A stretch of 64,000 nucleotides of DNA from Nitrospira sp. CG24E (GTDB lineage Bacteria > Nitrospirota > Nitrospiria > Nitrospirales > Nitrospiraceae). The DNA lies in contig NEWP02000033.1 of NCBI GenBank assembly GCA_002869895.2, positions 67,348 to 131,347 of the forward strand, read 5' to 3'. Below the pieces are notes generated by a model. The model worked only from the letters and a program-made list of their open reading frames with translations, searched no databases and was not told where the DNA came from. Position 1 is the first letter of the stretch. Each line of letters begins with the position of its first letter. This document shows positions 42,435 to 51,685 of this stretch, in pieces. A program made the translations under genes and the position numbers.

Positions 42435-42825
42435 GTCATCGCCCCTCCTCTGGCTATCTGATGGCTTGTTCCGCATGGTCGCGATCTCAAGAGGTTCACG
42501 TTTTTCCGTACCAATCTATGAGAGACAACGATCTGTCAAACGATTCATTCCAGGCTTTGTCGTATCGTGTTGTCCCGTTAACTCTCTACGTAGCAAGTCC
42601 TATGCTGGATTGCTCATAAGAACGGTGGATCACGATCGCAAGGAAAAGACAGCACTATTAAAGCGTTCTAATGAGAAAATTCGCGGTGGGGTGAGGCAAC
42701 ATTGCTGCAGGTGTGGAGGGGTTGATATAGCGCCCTGCGAGATTGCCACATTATTTATTTTCAGGTCATCACCGGCCCTTTGTCTTGTTGAAAACCCGGT
42801 ACAGCGCTTCTAGAATGGTCCCCCG
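42435..42825. other. divergent intergenic region
   Basis: About 390 bases between the sigma factor and trmI genes. It holds a promoter for trmI at its right end; the rest shows no gene, tRNA or long hairpin. Confidence 0.5.
42788..42816 (+). promoter_or_regulatory. sigma-70 promoter of trmI with almost no leader
   Basis: TTGAAA (42788-42793), a 17-base spacer and TAGAAT (42811-42816). Transcription should start about 42823, a few bases before ATG 42826, and no Shine-Dalgarno sequence lies between. Confidence 0.55.
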
Positions 42826-43695
42826 ATGTCATATCTCCAGTCAGGCGAACGGATCCACCTAGTCGACAAGAAAGGGCGGCAGTATGCTCTGACCCTGAAG
42901 GCCGGAGATCTGTACCAACTGAGCGGTCACAAAATTGCTCACGACGATCTCATTGGAAAGTCCGATGGTTCCCTCGTCACGCTCTCCGGTAACAAGACGA
43001 TGTTGGCGCTCAAGCCGACGTTCGGCGACTATGTGCTGAAGATGCCGCGTGGTGCGCAGGTGCTCTATCCAAAGGACCTTGCGCTCATTCCTATGTGGGC
43101 GGATGTCTATCCAGGCGCGCGGGTATTCGAAGCGGGGACCGGCTCCGGGGCCTTGACCATGGCTCTTTTGCGCGCCGTCGGGCTGCGGGGCTTAGTGGTG
43201 ACTTACGAAGCCCGTGAGGATTTCGCGCGAACGGCGATGACGAATATTGAACGATATATGGGTCCGGTGCCGAATCTCATCCCGCTTCGAAGGAACGCAT
43301 ACGAGGGAATCAGTTTGCTCGACGATGGTTTGCTCTTCGATCGCCTCGTCCTGGATCTTCCAGAGCCTTGGCAGGTGGTACCGCATGCCGCGCAGGTCCT
43401 TCGTTCCGGCGGCATGTATTTGAGTTTCGTTCCTACGGTCCCTCAAGTGGTGCAGACGGTTGAGGCTCTTGAGCGAGCGATGGTCTTCGGCATGGTTGAA
43501 ACGTTTGAAACCCTGTTGAGAACCTGGTCGATTCAGGGTCGTAGCGTGCGTCCGGATCACCGGATGGTCGCCCATTCAGGATTCATTACGGTGGCGAGAA
43601 AAATTGAATCCGGCTTGTGGCCCGCCGCTCAGGCTGCTGGGTCTGTCGGTGAGTCCACAGACATTTCCGAAGAGCGGGAGGATGACGAGCGATGA
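42826..43695 (+). CDS. trmI: tRNA (adenine-58-N1)-methyltransferase TrmI
   Basis: 289 residues. An N-terminal beta domain (1-75) precedes a class I methyltransferase with SAM motif FEAGTGSGALT at 101-111 and DLPEPW near 180, both typical of TrmI. It methylates A58 in the T loop of tRNA. The C-terminal about 20 residues are acidic (STDISEEREDDER). The downstream SDR gene starts in the stop codon (ATGA), so the two are coupled. Confidence 0.92.
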   Translation: MSYLQSGERIHLVDKKGRQYALTLKAGDLYQLSGHKIAHDDLIGKSDGSLVTLSGNKTMLALKPTFGDYVLKMPRGAQVLYPKDLALIPMWADVYPGARVFEAGTGSGALTMALLRAVGLRGLVVTYEAREDFARTAMTNIERYMGPVPNLIPLRRNAYEGISLLDDGLLFDRLVLDLPEPWQVVPHAAQVLRSGGMYLSFVPTVPQVVQTVEALERAMVFGMVETFETLLRTWSIQGRSVRPDHRMVAHSGFITVARKIESGLWPAAQAAGSVGESTDISEEREDDER

Positions 43696-44447
43696 AACGG
43701 TTAAGTGGAAAGGTAGCGGTCGTCACAGGAGGCAACGCCGGTATCGGTGAAGCGATCGCGAAAGCCTTTGCGCGCGAGGGGGCATCGGTCGTGATCACGG
43801 GGAGACGACAAGGAGAGCTGTACCGGGTCGTGAACGACATCGCGAAGGAGCAGGGAAAGGTGTTCGCCGTTGTCGGTTCGGTGACAGATGAATCCCATGT
43901 CCAGGAAACGGTGCGTCAGGCGGTGCAGCAGTTCGGACGGCTCGACATCCTCGTCAACAATGCCGGAGTGGGGGACTTTGGGAAGCGCCTGCACGAGATC
44001 GATGACCGGACCTGGGCGCAGGTCCTTGACGTCAACTTGAATGGGGTGTTCCGCATGACCCGAGCCGCTCTGCCGCAGATGTTGAAGCAGGGGAAGGGTG
44101 CGATCATCAATATCTCCTCTATCGCGAGCCTGGTTGGGCTTCCCACATTGCCGGCCTATGCCGCTTCCAAGGGAGCGCTCGATGCGATGACCAGAGCCCT
44201 TGCGGTCGACTATGCCAAGGAGGGCATTCGCTGCAACGTGGTGAATCCAGGACTCGTCGATACGCCAATGGCCGCTCCGCTGATGGGCAATCCCGAACAA
44301 CTGGACCCCATTCTCGCTCACTATCCTATCCGTCGAGCCGGGAAACCGGAAGAGGTGGCCAATATGGTCCTCTATCTAGCCTCCGACGAGGCAGCCTGGG
44401 TAACAGGCGGGACCTTTCCGATCGATGGAGGCATGACCATCTCCTGA
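43692..44447 (+). CDS. short-chain dehydrogenase/reductase (FabG-like)
   Basis: A 251-residue classical SDR. TGGNAGIG at 12-19 binds the cofactor, NNAG at 89-92, Ser142-Ser143 and Y156-x-x-x-K160 form the active site. The C-terminus (EAAWVTGGTFPIDGG) is typical. Arg38-Arg39 after the second strand suggests NADP(H) preference. The substrate is unknown; coupling to trmI gives no clear hint. Confidence 0.9.
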   Translation: MKRLSGKVAVVTGGNAGIGEAIAKAFAREGASVVITGRRQGELYRVVNDIAKEQGKVFAVVGSVTDESHVQETVRQAVQQFGRLDILVNNAGVGDFGKRLHEIDDRTWAQVLDVNLNGVFRMTRAALPQMLKQGKGAIINISSIASLVGLPTLPAYAASKGALDAMTRALAVDYAKEGIRCNVVNPGLVDTPMAAPLMGNPEQLDPILAHYPIRRAGKPEEVANMVLYLASDEAAWVTGGTFPIDGGMTIS

Positions 44448-44519
44448 GGCAATACCCCTTGCAATGGTAATGATTGCATTTGTGGGCTGGGTCCACGTCA
44501 GTTGTGAGTCCTCAAATCT

Positions 44520-45374
44520 ATGGAAATCAACGCTCATACTCAGTTCTGCGGCGTCATCGGCAGTCCGGTCGAACATTCACTCTCACCCGCTATTCACAAT
44601 GCCGCGTTCCAGAAACTCGGGCTGAATTTTGTCTATCTGGCATTCCCTGTGGAGGTGATCGGCGATGCGATCAAGGGTCTTCGCGCTCTGGGAAACTTTC
44701 GCGGCGCCAGCGTGACCATTCCCCACAAAGTGGCAGCCGTTCCGTTTCTAGACACGATCGAGCCGACGGCACGCCATATCGGTGCGATCAATACCATCGT
44801 GGCTACGGGTGGAACCCTCACGGGGTATAACACCGATGCGACCGGTGCCTTGCGGGCGCTTCGTGAAGGTGCAGTTGCCTTGAAAGGGCGTCAAGTCGTC
44901 ATACTGGGATCAGGCGGCGCTGCCCGAGCGATTGCATTCGCGCTCGGAGCGGAGGCTGAGATCGATCGTTTGACTGTACTTGGAATCGACGACCAGGAGC
45001 GAGCAGCCTTGGCACGAGACCTTGAGTCGAAGACGAGAATAACCGTGCAGGAATCGTTTCTTGATGAACCAACGTTGCAAAAGGTTCTGCCGGCTGCTCA
45101 TGTGCTGATCCATTGCACACCGATGGGTATGTCGCCCAAAGTGCACGCGACCTCCGTGCCGGCGACATTACTGCATGCGGGACTGACGGTCATGGATATT
45201 GTCTACAACCCTCGGGACACCCAGTTGCTGAAAGATGCCAAGGCGGCAGGTTGCCGTGTGATTCCAGGGCTTGAAATGTTCCTTCATCAAGCCGCGGCGC
45301 AGTTCGAGCTTTGGACCAATCAGGCTGCTCCTACCGATGTGATGCGTTCCGTCTTGGAATCCCGCTTCTCATGA
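44520..45374 (+). CDS. aroE: shikimate dehydrogenase
   Basis: 284 residues. SPVEHSLSPAIHN holds the shikimate-binding serines, NVTIPHK-like SVTIPHK the catalytic Lys, and GSGGAARAIAFAL the NADP Rossmann motif. It reduces 3-dehydroshikimate. The stop overlaps the aroK start as ATGA. Confidence 0.95.
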   Translation: MEINAHTQFCGVIGSPVEHSLSPAIHNAAFQKLGLNFVYLAFPVEVIGDAIKGLRALGNFRGASVTIPHKVAAVPFLDTIEPTARHIGAINTIVATGGTLTGYNTDATGALRALREGAVALKGRQVVILGSGGAARAIAFALGAEAEIDRLTVLGIDDQERAALARDLESKTRITVQESFLDEPTLQKVLPAAHVLIHCTPMGMSPKVHATSVPATLLHAGLTVMDIVYNPRDTQLLKDAKAAGCRVIPGLEMFLHQAAAQFELWTNQAAPTDVMRSVLESRFS

Positions 45375-45871
45375 ATATCGTCCTGATCGGTTATCGGGGT
45401 ACCGGCAAGAGCGCGGTGGGCAGACTGCTTGCCGCGCGATTGGGACGAGAGCTCCTGTCCACCGACGCAGAGATTGTGAAACGTGCGCAGCGTTCGATTC
45501 CGGAGATCGTTGCTCAAGAGGGATGGGAATATTTTCGCGATCTGGAGTCTGCTATCTGCCGGGAACTTGCCGATCGCGACGGGCTTGTGATCGACACTGG
45601 CGGTGGAGCGATCCTGCGCGCACAGAACGTCGAGATGCTGAAGAAGGGCGGCACCGTATTTTGGCTGACGGCTTCCGTCGAGACGATTGTGAAACGCATC
45701 GGCGGTGACAATCAGCGGCCCTCATTGACAGGGAGCAAGTCGTTCGTCGATGAAATTCAGGACGTGTTGCGGGAGCGGACACCGAAATATCAAGCGGCAG
45801 CCGACCATAGTATTGCGACCGACGATCGATCGATCAATCAGCTGGTTGAAACGCTACTCACGTTGGTGTGA
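45371..45871 (+). CDS. aroK: shikimate kinase
   Basis: 166 residues. P-loop GYRGTGKS at 7-14, STDAEIVKR (shikimate-contacting Asp) and DTGGGAIL are all present. It phosphorylates shikimate, the substrate of the aroA product encoded 15 kb away. A hairpin follows the gene. The start is fixed by the ATGA overlap. Confidence 0.95.
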   Translation: MNIVLIGYRGTGKSAVGRLLAARLGRELLSTDAEIVKRAQRSIPEIVAQEGWEYFRDLESAICRELADRDGLVIDTGGGAILRAQNVEMLKKGGTVFWLTASVETIVKRIGGDNQRPSLTGSKSFVDEIQDVLRERTPKYQAAADHSIATDDRSINQLVETLLTLV

Positions 45872-45890
45872 GCAGGCTTGATTCTCATGC

Positions 45891-45940
45891 CAGCCCTGTC
45901 AAGAAGGAGGCACTGTCGTTGCCTCATCCTTGACAGGCTG
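45891..45940 (+). terminator. long hairpin after aroK
   Basis: CAGCC(C)TGTCAAG pairs with CTTGACAGGCTG with one bulged base, and an inner GAGGCA/TGCCTC stem continues it to a 7-base loop. No U-run follows. It separates aroK from tRNA-Arg. Confidence 0.6.
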
Positions 45941-45968
45941 CTGTTCGAAGTGTTTGAAATAGCCACCT

Positions 45969-46044
45969 GCGCCCGTAGCTCAATGGATAGAGCATCGGAC
46001 TTCGGATCCGAGGGTTGGGGGTTCAAGTCCCTCCGGGCGCACCA
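45969..46044 (+). tRNA. tRNA-Arg (anticodon UCG)
   Basis: Acceptor GCGCCCG/CGGGCGC, D arm TAGCTCAATGGATAGAGC, anticodon stem TCGGA/TCCGA around loop CTTCGGA giving UCG, and T loop TTCAAGT. Encoded CCA at 46042-46044. It reads CGA and possibly other CGN codons. Confidence 0.95.
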
Positions 46045-46242
46045 ACTATGAAAAGTACTGTGTCTCCGGCGCAGGTGCGTTCCCCCGCCTCATCGAAACC
46101 ATGACGATCCTGTTTGAGGAAAGCTTTTTCCTCGGTGTGAGGCAGTGCAGTTCTTCGTGGAAACGATGGCCCTCAATAAGTCACGACGATGGTTATGGAT
46201 GCCATGCGTGAATCCAAGCCTCGTTATGGAGGTCTGTCTTAA

Positions 46243-46632
46243 TCAGGCTACCACTTGCCGTCGGGGTTGGGCCACTTCTGCAGAACCATCTGGATGAGCC
46301 AGTTTGCCCAGGGATGGACAGGGGTCCATCATGGATAGGTAGTGTTGTAGACTTGTCTGGTGGAGGGTATTGACGCGAACAAATTCAACGCCAAACAGCC
46401 CAAGAGCATTCCACTTGACAATGGCAACTTGAATCTCGATCGAAGTATCTCGGTTAGGAATCTGTACGAGCAGATGCAGCTCTTGCCCCTTCTCCGGAGC
46501 CTGTGCCACGGCGATCACACATCCGTTTCTACTGAGATTGACGATCTCGCCTTTGGTGTGGAACAGTTCGCCGAAAATCAGCACTGGTACCACAGTCAAG
46601 ACCCGCCGGTGTGTTCGATGTTCCCAGGACAT
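46243..46632 (-). CDS. PilZ domain protein
   Basis: 129 residues. The c-di-GMP-binding RxxxR motif is R6-T-H-R-R10 and the second motif is N-L-S-R-N-G near residue 33; the domain ends with GLFGVEFVRV. It is a minimal single-domain effector, so it probably acts by binding a partner. The C-terminal 30 residues are variable. Its upstream region carries three small hairpins. Confidence 0.85.
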   Translation of the reverse strand: MSWEHRTHRRVLTVVPVLIFGELFHTKGEIVNLSRNGCVIAVAQAPEKGQELHLLVQIPNRDTSIEIQVAIVKWNALGLFGVEFVRVNTLHQTSLQHYLSMMDPCPSLGKLAHPDGSAEVAQPRRQVVA

Positions 46633-46974
46633 GAGTAAGCCCTCTCCAGTTGCTAGAGCGACGATTCATGCGGAGCGCGTTGCCCAACCCTTTGGGCTCG
46701 CCTGTAAGGCAGCCGGCCGACAGAGTAATGATGCTCTGGTGACCCGTATTTCCATGTGACGAAGAATAGCCGTATGTTCGGGAGAGCGAAATTCCCCGTG
46801 AGAGGTACTACGAAGGAGGGGGGGCCAGGTTTTCCCCAGCCCTGGAAGGCGTTCCAGAGTTGGTTTCTAGAAGATGATGCGGATGGTAGTTATCGAGCAG
46901 CCACAACGGAGCCCCCCCCTTGACCCTCACAGAGAACCTGCGTACAAGCAGGGGGTCCTGCGAGGTTACGACCG
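46633..46974. other. intergenic region with structured pilZ leader and corA promoter
   Basis: About 340 bases between the divergent PilZ and corA genes. On the PilZ side are hairpins at 46682-46697, 46700-46710 and 46721-46738. On the corA side is a possible promoter, TTGACC-17-TACAAG (46920-46948). Nothing coding is seen. Confidence 0.5.
46920..46948 (+). promoter_or_regulatory. possible corA promoter
   Basis: TTGACC and TACAAG with a 17-base spacer, followed by a leader of about 20 bases with GAGGTT before ATG 46975. The -10 match is only moderate. Confidence 0.35.
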
Positions 46975-48030
46975 ATGAAGCTGATCAAGAAGCGATCCCA
47001 AAAGATAGGTCTCCCCCCTGGCACTCTTGTCCATATCGGCGAAAAGAAAACAGACAAGGTCACGATCAGGGCCTTCGACTATTCCGGCACCCGTTGCGAC
47101 GAACGCCAGGACCTGTCGCTCGATGACCTCGTGCCACCGACCGATGAATCCGTCACCTGGGTGGATGTCGGGGGCGTGCACAAGATGGAAATCCTGGAAT
47201 CGTTCGGGAAACAGTTTCAGCTCCATCCCCTGCTCCTCGAAGACATCGCCAATACCGATCAGCGGCCGAAACTCGACGATTATGAAACCTGCTTGTTTCT
47301 CGTGATGAAGATGCTCTCAGTGTCCGACCGGCAGGATATCGTCGTCGAGCAGGTGAGTTTGGTTTTCGGACGGAACTTTGTGCTGTCCTTTCAAGAAAAC
47401 GGGACCGATGTTTTCACCCCGGTGCGGGACCGTCTTCGTGGCGGTAAAGGACGTCTGCGGCAATCCGGGGCCGATTACCTGCTCTATGCTCTGATCGACG
47501 CGATCGTGGATCAATACTTCACGGTGCTGGAGGTCTTAGGCGAAAAGATCGAAGCGCTGCAAGATCTGGTGGTCAGCGACCCTAAGCCGGAGACGCTGCG
47601 CCAGATTCATGCTCTCAAAGGGCAGCTGCTGTTTCTGCGTCGGGCGGTGTGGCCCCTGCGTGAAGCGACGAACAGTCTCTCCCGATCGGACTCCCCCTTC
47701 CTGCGTGAAGCGACGAGGGTATTCTTCCGCGATGTGTACGATCACGTGGTTCAGATCGTGGATACGATCGAGACGCTTCGCGAAATGGTCTCGGCCAGTC
47801 TCGATATTTATCTGTCGAGCATCAGCTATCGTTTGAACGCCGTGATGAAAGTTCTGACGATCATTACGACGATTTTCATGCCGCTGACCTTCATTGTCGG
47901 TATCTACGGGATGAACTTCGAGCATATGCCGGAGTTGAAGTGGGAATGGGGCTATCCGCTGGTGCTCTGTGTGATGGTAGCGATCGCGATCGCCATGCTG
48001 GGGTTTTTCATACGGAAACGGTGGATCTGA
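46975..48030 (+). CDS. corA: CorA-type magnesium/cobalt transporter
   Basis: 351 residues. A large cytoplasmic N-terminal domain precedes two C-terminal transmembrane helices; the pore signature Y-G-M-N is at 311-314. It forms pentameric Mg2+ channels. The acidic periplasmic loop (EHMPELKWEW) is normal. Start supported by GAGGTT 9 bases upstream. Confidence 0.95.
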   Translation: MKLIKKRSQKIGLPPGTLVHIGEKKTDKVTIRAFDYSGTRCDERQDLSLDDLVPPTDESVTWVDVGGVHKMEILESFGKQFQLHPLLLEDIANTDQRPKLDDYETCLFLVMKMLSVSDRQDIVVEQVSLVFGRNFVLSFQENGTDVFTPVRDRLRGGKGRLRQSGADYLLYALIDAIVDQYFTVLEVLGEKIEALQDLVVSDPKPETLRQIHALKGQLLFLRRAVWPLREATNSLSRSDSPFLREATRVFFRDVYDHVVQIVDTIETLREMVSASLDIYLSSISYRLNAVMKVLTIITTIFMPLTFIVGIYGMNFEHMPELKWEWGYPLVLCVMVAIAIAMLGFFIRKRWI

Positions 48031-48059
48031 CAGTTCGGTGACAATGGGTGGAGGAAGCG

Positions 48060-48608
48060 ATGAGGAGACGACGGTTTCTCGCCGTCACGATAGGTACGCT
48101 GCTGCTTGGCTGGCTGATTGTGGCAGCAGATGCGCCAGGAGCACAGACCGATCTGTCGGGAGTCGTCCAGAGCTCTGGTAAAGCTTTGTCGGCAGAACAG
48201 CGGTTCGTCATCCTGCCTCTCTTCAATGGTGATGCGGTGTTGGATCATGAAACGGGCCTCGTCTGGGAGACGGCCCCTCAGGCAACGACTGCCAGATGGA
48301 GTGCGGCCCGGCGTCTGTGTGTCGAGAAAAGTGTGGGAGGTCAGAAAGGCTGGCGTCTGCCTTCCTTGTCAGAGTTGCGCAGTCTGGTGGACCCCTCCAT
48401 TCCCCCTCCAGGTCCGACTCTTTCGTCCGGCCATCCCTTTCGGACTGTCCAGTCGGCTGTCTATTGGTCGGAGACGAGGGTGGGTGATAATCCCTCGGGC
48501 GCCTGGGCCGTGCATTTTGGGTTGGGCGGCGGATCGGTCTTCATCAATTGGGCCCATGCCGTTCAAGTCTGGTGCGTCCATGGCGGCAAGAATGCGGAGC
48601 AGCATTGA
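48060..48608 (+). CDS. DUF1566 domain secreted protein
   Basis: 182 residues. A signal peptide or anchor (about 5-24) is followed by the DUF1566 module: LDHETGLVWE, then WRLPSLSELRSLVD, then YWSETRVG and a final VWCVHGG. This C-type-lectin-like module is found in surface proteins of many bacteria. ATG 48060 follows GAGGAAGCG; it begins 29 bases after corA. Confidence 0.83.
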   Translation: MRRRRFLAVTIGTLLLGWLIVAADAPGAQTDLSGVVQSSGKALSAEQRFVILPLFNGDAVLDHETGLVWETAPQATTARWSAARRLCVEKSVGGQKGWRLPSLSELRSLVDPSIPPPGPTLSSGHPFRTVQSAVYWSETRVGDNPSGAWAVHFGLGGGSVFINWAHAVQVWCVHGGKNAEQH

Positions 48609-48622
48609 ACTAAGGCGCGAGC

Positions 48623-48976
48623 CTATTCGGTGATTTCGACGCGATCGACGAAATAGGCGGTCTCGCCGAAGCAGGTGGTGGGGAGGTAGCGAAATTCTTT
48701 GTAGTGCAGAACCAATCGTTTCCCCATAGCTTCCGAGAGCTGCGAGGCGACTTTTCCATCCCGGACTGAAAAGGACCACAGGATGGGGGCGACGCCCGGC
48801 ACAGTCGTCATAGCCAGATCCCCCTCGTGCGTTTTGCAAATCCAGCCCTTGTGGGAGAATTTCTGAATGTAGCCGGCCCGACTGCCGTCGGAATAGCTAT
48901 AGTTGAAGGCGATGAGTAGATAGCCTGCTCCAATGAAGCATGCCAGAAGGATTACGAGGAACAGTGTTTTCATCAC
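48623..48976 (-). CDS. single-span hypothetical protein
   Basis: 117 residues with an N-terminal helix ([20 protein letters not shown]) as anchor or signal, then a compact domain ([21 protein letters not shown], later [17 protein letters not shown]). Two cysteines could pair outside the cytoplasm. Its start overlaps the leuD stop by four bases, so it is translated with leuD. No family name is assigned. Confidence 0.6.
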   Translation of the reverse strand: MMKTLFLVILLACFIGAGYLLIAFNYSYSDGSRAGYIQKFSHKGWICKTHEGDLAMTTVPGVAPILWSFSVRDGKVASQLSEAMGKRLVLHYKEFRYLPTTCFGETAYFVDRVEITE

Positions 48977-49611
48977 GCGTTACCCTGATTATAGTGAAGG
49001 TCTGCAAATAGCCAGGGGGCTTCTGTCTTTCGCCGAATCTCGTACGTGGTGATGCTTGCCTCGTGCTGCAGTGTCAAGCCGATCGCGTCAAGACCTCGAA
49101 ACAAACAGTCTTTTCGGAAGGGGTCGATCTCAAAGCGAGAGCGCATACCGTCCGGGGTCGTCACCATCTGATTTCCGAGGTCCACCGTGAGTCGGTATCC
49201 GGGCGTCGCCAGGCAGTCGTGCATCATCGCCAGGACCTCGTCGGCTTTTAACGCGACAGGCAGTATGCCGTTTTGGAAGCAGTTGTTGTAGAAGATATCG
49301 GCGAAGCTCGATGCGATGACACAACGAAAGCCCTGGTCGAGGAGCGCCCATGGCGCATGTTCACGCGACGATCCGCACCCGAAATTATCGCGAGTCAGGA
49401 GAATGGTCGCGCCCTGAAAGCGCGGTTGATTCAAAAAGAACATCGGGTCCTGTGAACCGTCCTTCTGCTTGCGCCAATCATAGAACAGGCCTTCGCGGAG
49501 CCCGGTGCGCTTGATCGTCTTGAGGAATTGTTTCGGGATGATTTGATCGGTATCGACATTGACTCGGTCCAACGGCGCGACCAGACCTGTCATGGCAGTA
49601 AAGGCTTGCAT
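48973..49611 (-). CDS. leuD: 3-isopropylmalate dehydratase small subunit
   Basis: 212 residues. [20 protein letters not shown] and [13 protein letters not shown] are LeuD signatures. It forms the swivelling domain of isopropylmalate isomerase with LeuC, encoded 7 bases upstream. Leucine biosynthesis. Confidence 0.96.
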   Translation of the reverse strand: MQAFTAMTGLVAPLDRVNVDTDQIIPKQFLKTIKRTGLREGLFYDWRKQKDGSQDPMFFLNQPRFQGATILLTRDNFGCGSSREHAPWALLDQGFRCVIASSFADIFYNNCFQNGILPVALKADEVLAMMHDCLATPGYRLTVDLGNQMVTTPDGMRSRFEIDPFRKDCLFRGLDAIGLTLQHEASITTYEIRRKTEAPWLFADLHYNQGNA

Positions 49612-49618
49612 AGGTCCT

Positions 49619-51022
49619 CTATTTCCAGGTTCGGATATCGACGAAATGTCCCTCGACGGCGGCTGCTACCGCCATGGCAGGAGAGACGAGATGTGTGCGG
49701 CCGCCGGCACCCTGGCGCCCTTCGAAATTTCGATTGCTGGTTGAGGCGCAACGTTCTCCCGGCTGCAATACGTCTGCATTCATCGCCAGACACATGCTGC
49801 ACCCGGCCTCGCGCCACTCGAATCCCGCTTCTTTGAACAGGCGGTCGAGCCCCTCCTGCTCCGCCTGTTGTTTTACCAGGCCGGAACCAGGCACTACCAT
49901 CGCCCGCACTCCTGTGGCGACGCGCTTGCCCTTGGCCAAACTGGCTGCAAGGCGGAGGTCCTCGATGCGTGAATTGGTGCAGGATCCGATGAAGACCGTA
50001 TCGATCTTGATATCGGTCATGGGGATGTTCGGCAGGAGGTCCATGTATTCCAATGCCCGCGTCGTTGCCTGGCGCTGGTTCTCGTCTGTGATCATACGTG
50101 GGTCCGGGACTCGTTGATCGATTCCGGTCACCATCCCAGGATTTGTCCCCCAGCTGACTTGCGGTGCGATGTCTTCAGCCCGCATCGTGACGGTCATATC
50201 GTAGGTTGCGTTCGCATCGGTTTTGAGCTGCCGCCAAGCGTTTACGGCCTGTTCGAACAGCTCTCCCTTCGGCGCCAAGGGACGTCCTTTGATATAGGCG
50301 ATGGTGGTTTCGTCCGGTGCGACCATCCCTGCCCGTGCGCCGCCCTCGATCGACATGTTGCAGAGCGTCATGCGCCCTTCCATGCTGAGGGCTCTGATGG
50401 CCGAACCAGTGTACTCGATGACATAGCCGGTTCCTCCTGCTGTGCCGATCTTACCGATAATTGCGAGGATGATGTCCTTCGCGGAACAAAAATTCGACAG
50501 GGTTCCCTCGATGCGGACTTCCATGGTCTTGGGTCGTTTCTGCACCAAACACTGGGTGGCCAGCACATGCTCCACTTCGCTGGTGCCGATGCCGAAAGCC
50601 AAGGCTCCGAAGGCGCCGTGCGTCGAGGTGTGGGAGTCGCCGCAGACGATGGTTGTCCCTGGAAGGGTAAAGCCCTGTTCAGGTCCGATCACATGCACGA
50701 CTCCTTGGCGGATGTCATTCATGTCGAAGAGTGTGATGTCGAAGTCACGGCAATTTTCTTCGAGCGTCTGGATCTGTTTCGCACTGAGCGGGTCGGCGAT
50801 ACCTATGGTCCGGTCAGTGGTCGGGACATTGTGATCGGGTACAGCCAACGTGGCCACAGGACGTCGAGGCCGGCGGCCGGAAAGCTTGAGCCCCTCAAAT
50901 GCTTGCGGCGATGTTACTTCGTGGACGAGCTGACGATCGATGTAGAGCAGCGTGGTCCCATCCGGCTCTGCTCGCACGACGTGAGATTCCCAGATTTTGT
51001 CGAAGAGGGTTTGAGCGGCCAT
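49619..51022 (-). CDS. leuC: 3-isopropylmalate dehydratase large subunit
   Basis: 467 residues. The 4Fe-4S ligands are in FIGSCTNSR and [28 protein letters not shown] is diagnostic. It isomerises 2- to 3-isopropylmalate with LeuD. First gene of the leuC-leuD unit; the MEKHLA gene diverges from it. Confidence 0.97.
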   Translation of the reverse strand: MAAQTLFDKIWESHVVRAEPDGTTLLYIDRQLVHEVTSPQAFEGLKLSGRRPRRPVATLAVPDHNVPTTDRTIGIADPLSAKQIQTLEENCRDFDITLFDMNDIRQGVVHVIGPEQGFTLPGTTIVCGDSHTSTHGAFGALAFGIGTSEVEHVLATQCLVQKRPKTMEVRIEGTLSNFCSAKDIILAIIGKIGTAGGTGYVIEYTGSAIRALSMEGRMTLCNMSIEGGARAGMVAPDETTIAYIKGRPLAPKGELFEQAVNAWRQLKTDANATYDMTVTMRAEDIAPQVSWGTNPGMVTGIDQRVPDPRMITDENQRQATTRALEYMDLLPNIPMTDIKIDTVFIGSCTNSRIEDLRLAASLAKGKRVATGVRAMVVPGSGLVKQQAEQEGLDRLFKEAGFEWREAGCSMCLAMNADVLQPGERCASTSNRNFEGRQGAGGRTHLVSPAMAVAAAVEGHFVDIRTWK

Positions 51023-51208
51023 AGCTATTCCTCGTTGATCGGTTCCATTCGGAGGGTACCTCCGAGAGAATGCACATTATACAGAGTCCTCCTATGGTCT
51101 GTACAAGAGCGTTTATCCAAATTATTGCGTTGCATGTATGAACGTGATACCACCGACTCATCGACTAGTGCGAGTGTTCATCCGTTCTCCGATACAAAAG
51201 GATTCATT

Positions 51209-51679
51209 GTGACACCTCAGATATGGACCAATCCAACGGTTGTGGACTGGTCGCAACTGCTCCTCAACAGTTATAGCCACTGGATCGGGCGTGAACTGCT
51301 CGAACGAGCCGGCGATCCTGCCTATCAGGCTCATGCTCTCTTTCTGTCACCCTTCATCGTCGTCTCTCACGGGATGGAAGAAGACCCTCTCATCAATTAT
51401 GGTAATCAGGCAGCGTTGGAGCTCTGGGAGATGACCTGGGAAGACCTGACAAGGACTCCGTCACGACTGACAGCGGAGCCGGTAAACCGGGCTGAACGTG
51501 AATGGATGTTAGAGCAGGCTAGAACCCGTGGCTACCTCGACACCTATCAAGGTGTGAGAGTGACGTCGACAGGACGTCGCTTTCTCGTCGAGAATGCCAT
51601 CATCTGGAACGTGGTGGATGCAGAGGGACAGAGGGTTGGGCAGGCCGCGACATTCATGCATTGGACTTGGTTGAGCTGA
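51209..51679 (+). CDS. MEKHLA domain protein
   Basis: 156 residues from GTG 51209, which has AAAGGA 6 bases upstream; ATG 51134 would add 25 residues. The sequence matches the MEKHLA family (PAS-like): INYGNQAALELWEMTWED, PSRLTAEPVNRAEREWML, YQGVRVTSTGRRFLVENAII and QAATFMHW. In plants this domain ends HD-ZIP III factors; in bacteria it is a small stand-alone protein of unknown sensory role. It is convergent with the BcsS-like gene, 6 bases away. Confidence 0.85.
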   Translation: MTPQIWTNPTVVDWSQLLLNSYSHWIGRELLERAGDPAYQAHALFLSPFIVVSHGMEEDPLINYGNQAALELWEMTWEDLTRTPSRLTAEPVNRAEREWMLEQARTRGYLDTYQGVRVTSTGRRFLVENAIIWNVVDAEGQRVGQAATFMHWTWLS

Positions 51680-51685
51680 CAAATG

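Noticed and set aside
46682..46738. c-di-GMP (GEMM-type) riboswitch before the PilZ gene
   Set aside because: The hairpins do not show the conserved GEMM core or tetraloop-receptor pattern; only generic stems can be supported.
50114..51133. Long plus-strand open frame running through leuC into the MEKHLA gene
   Set aside because: It is antisense to leuC, whose iron-sulfur signatures are complete; only the part after about 51209 shows a known domain and a ribosome-binding site.
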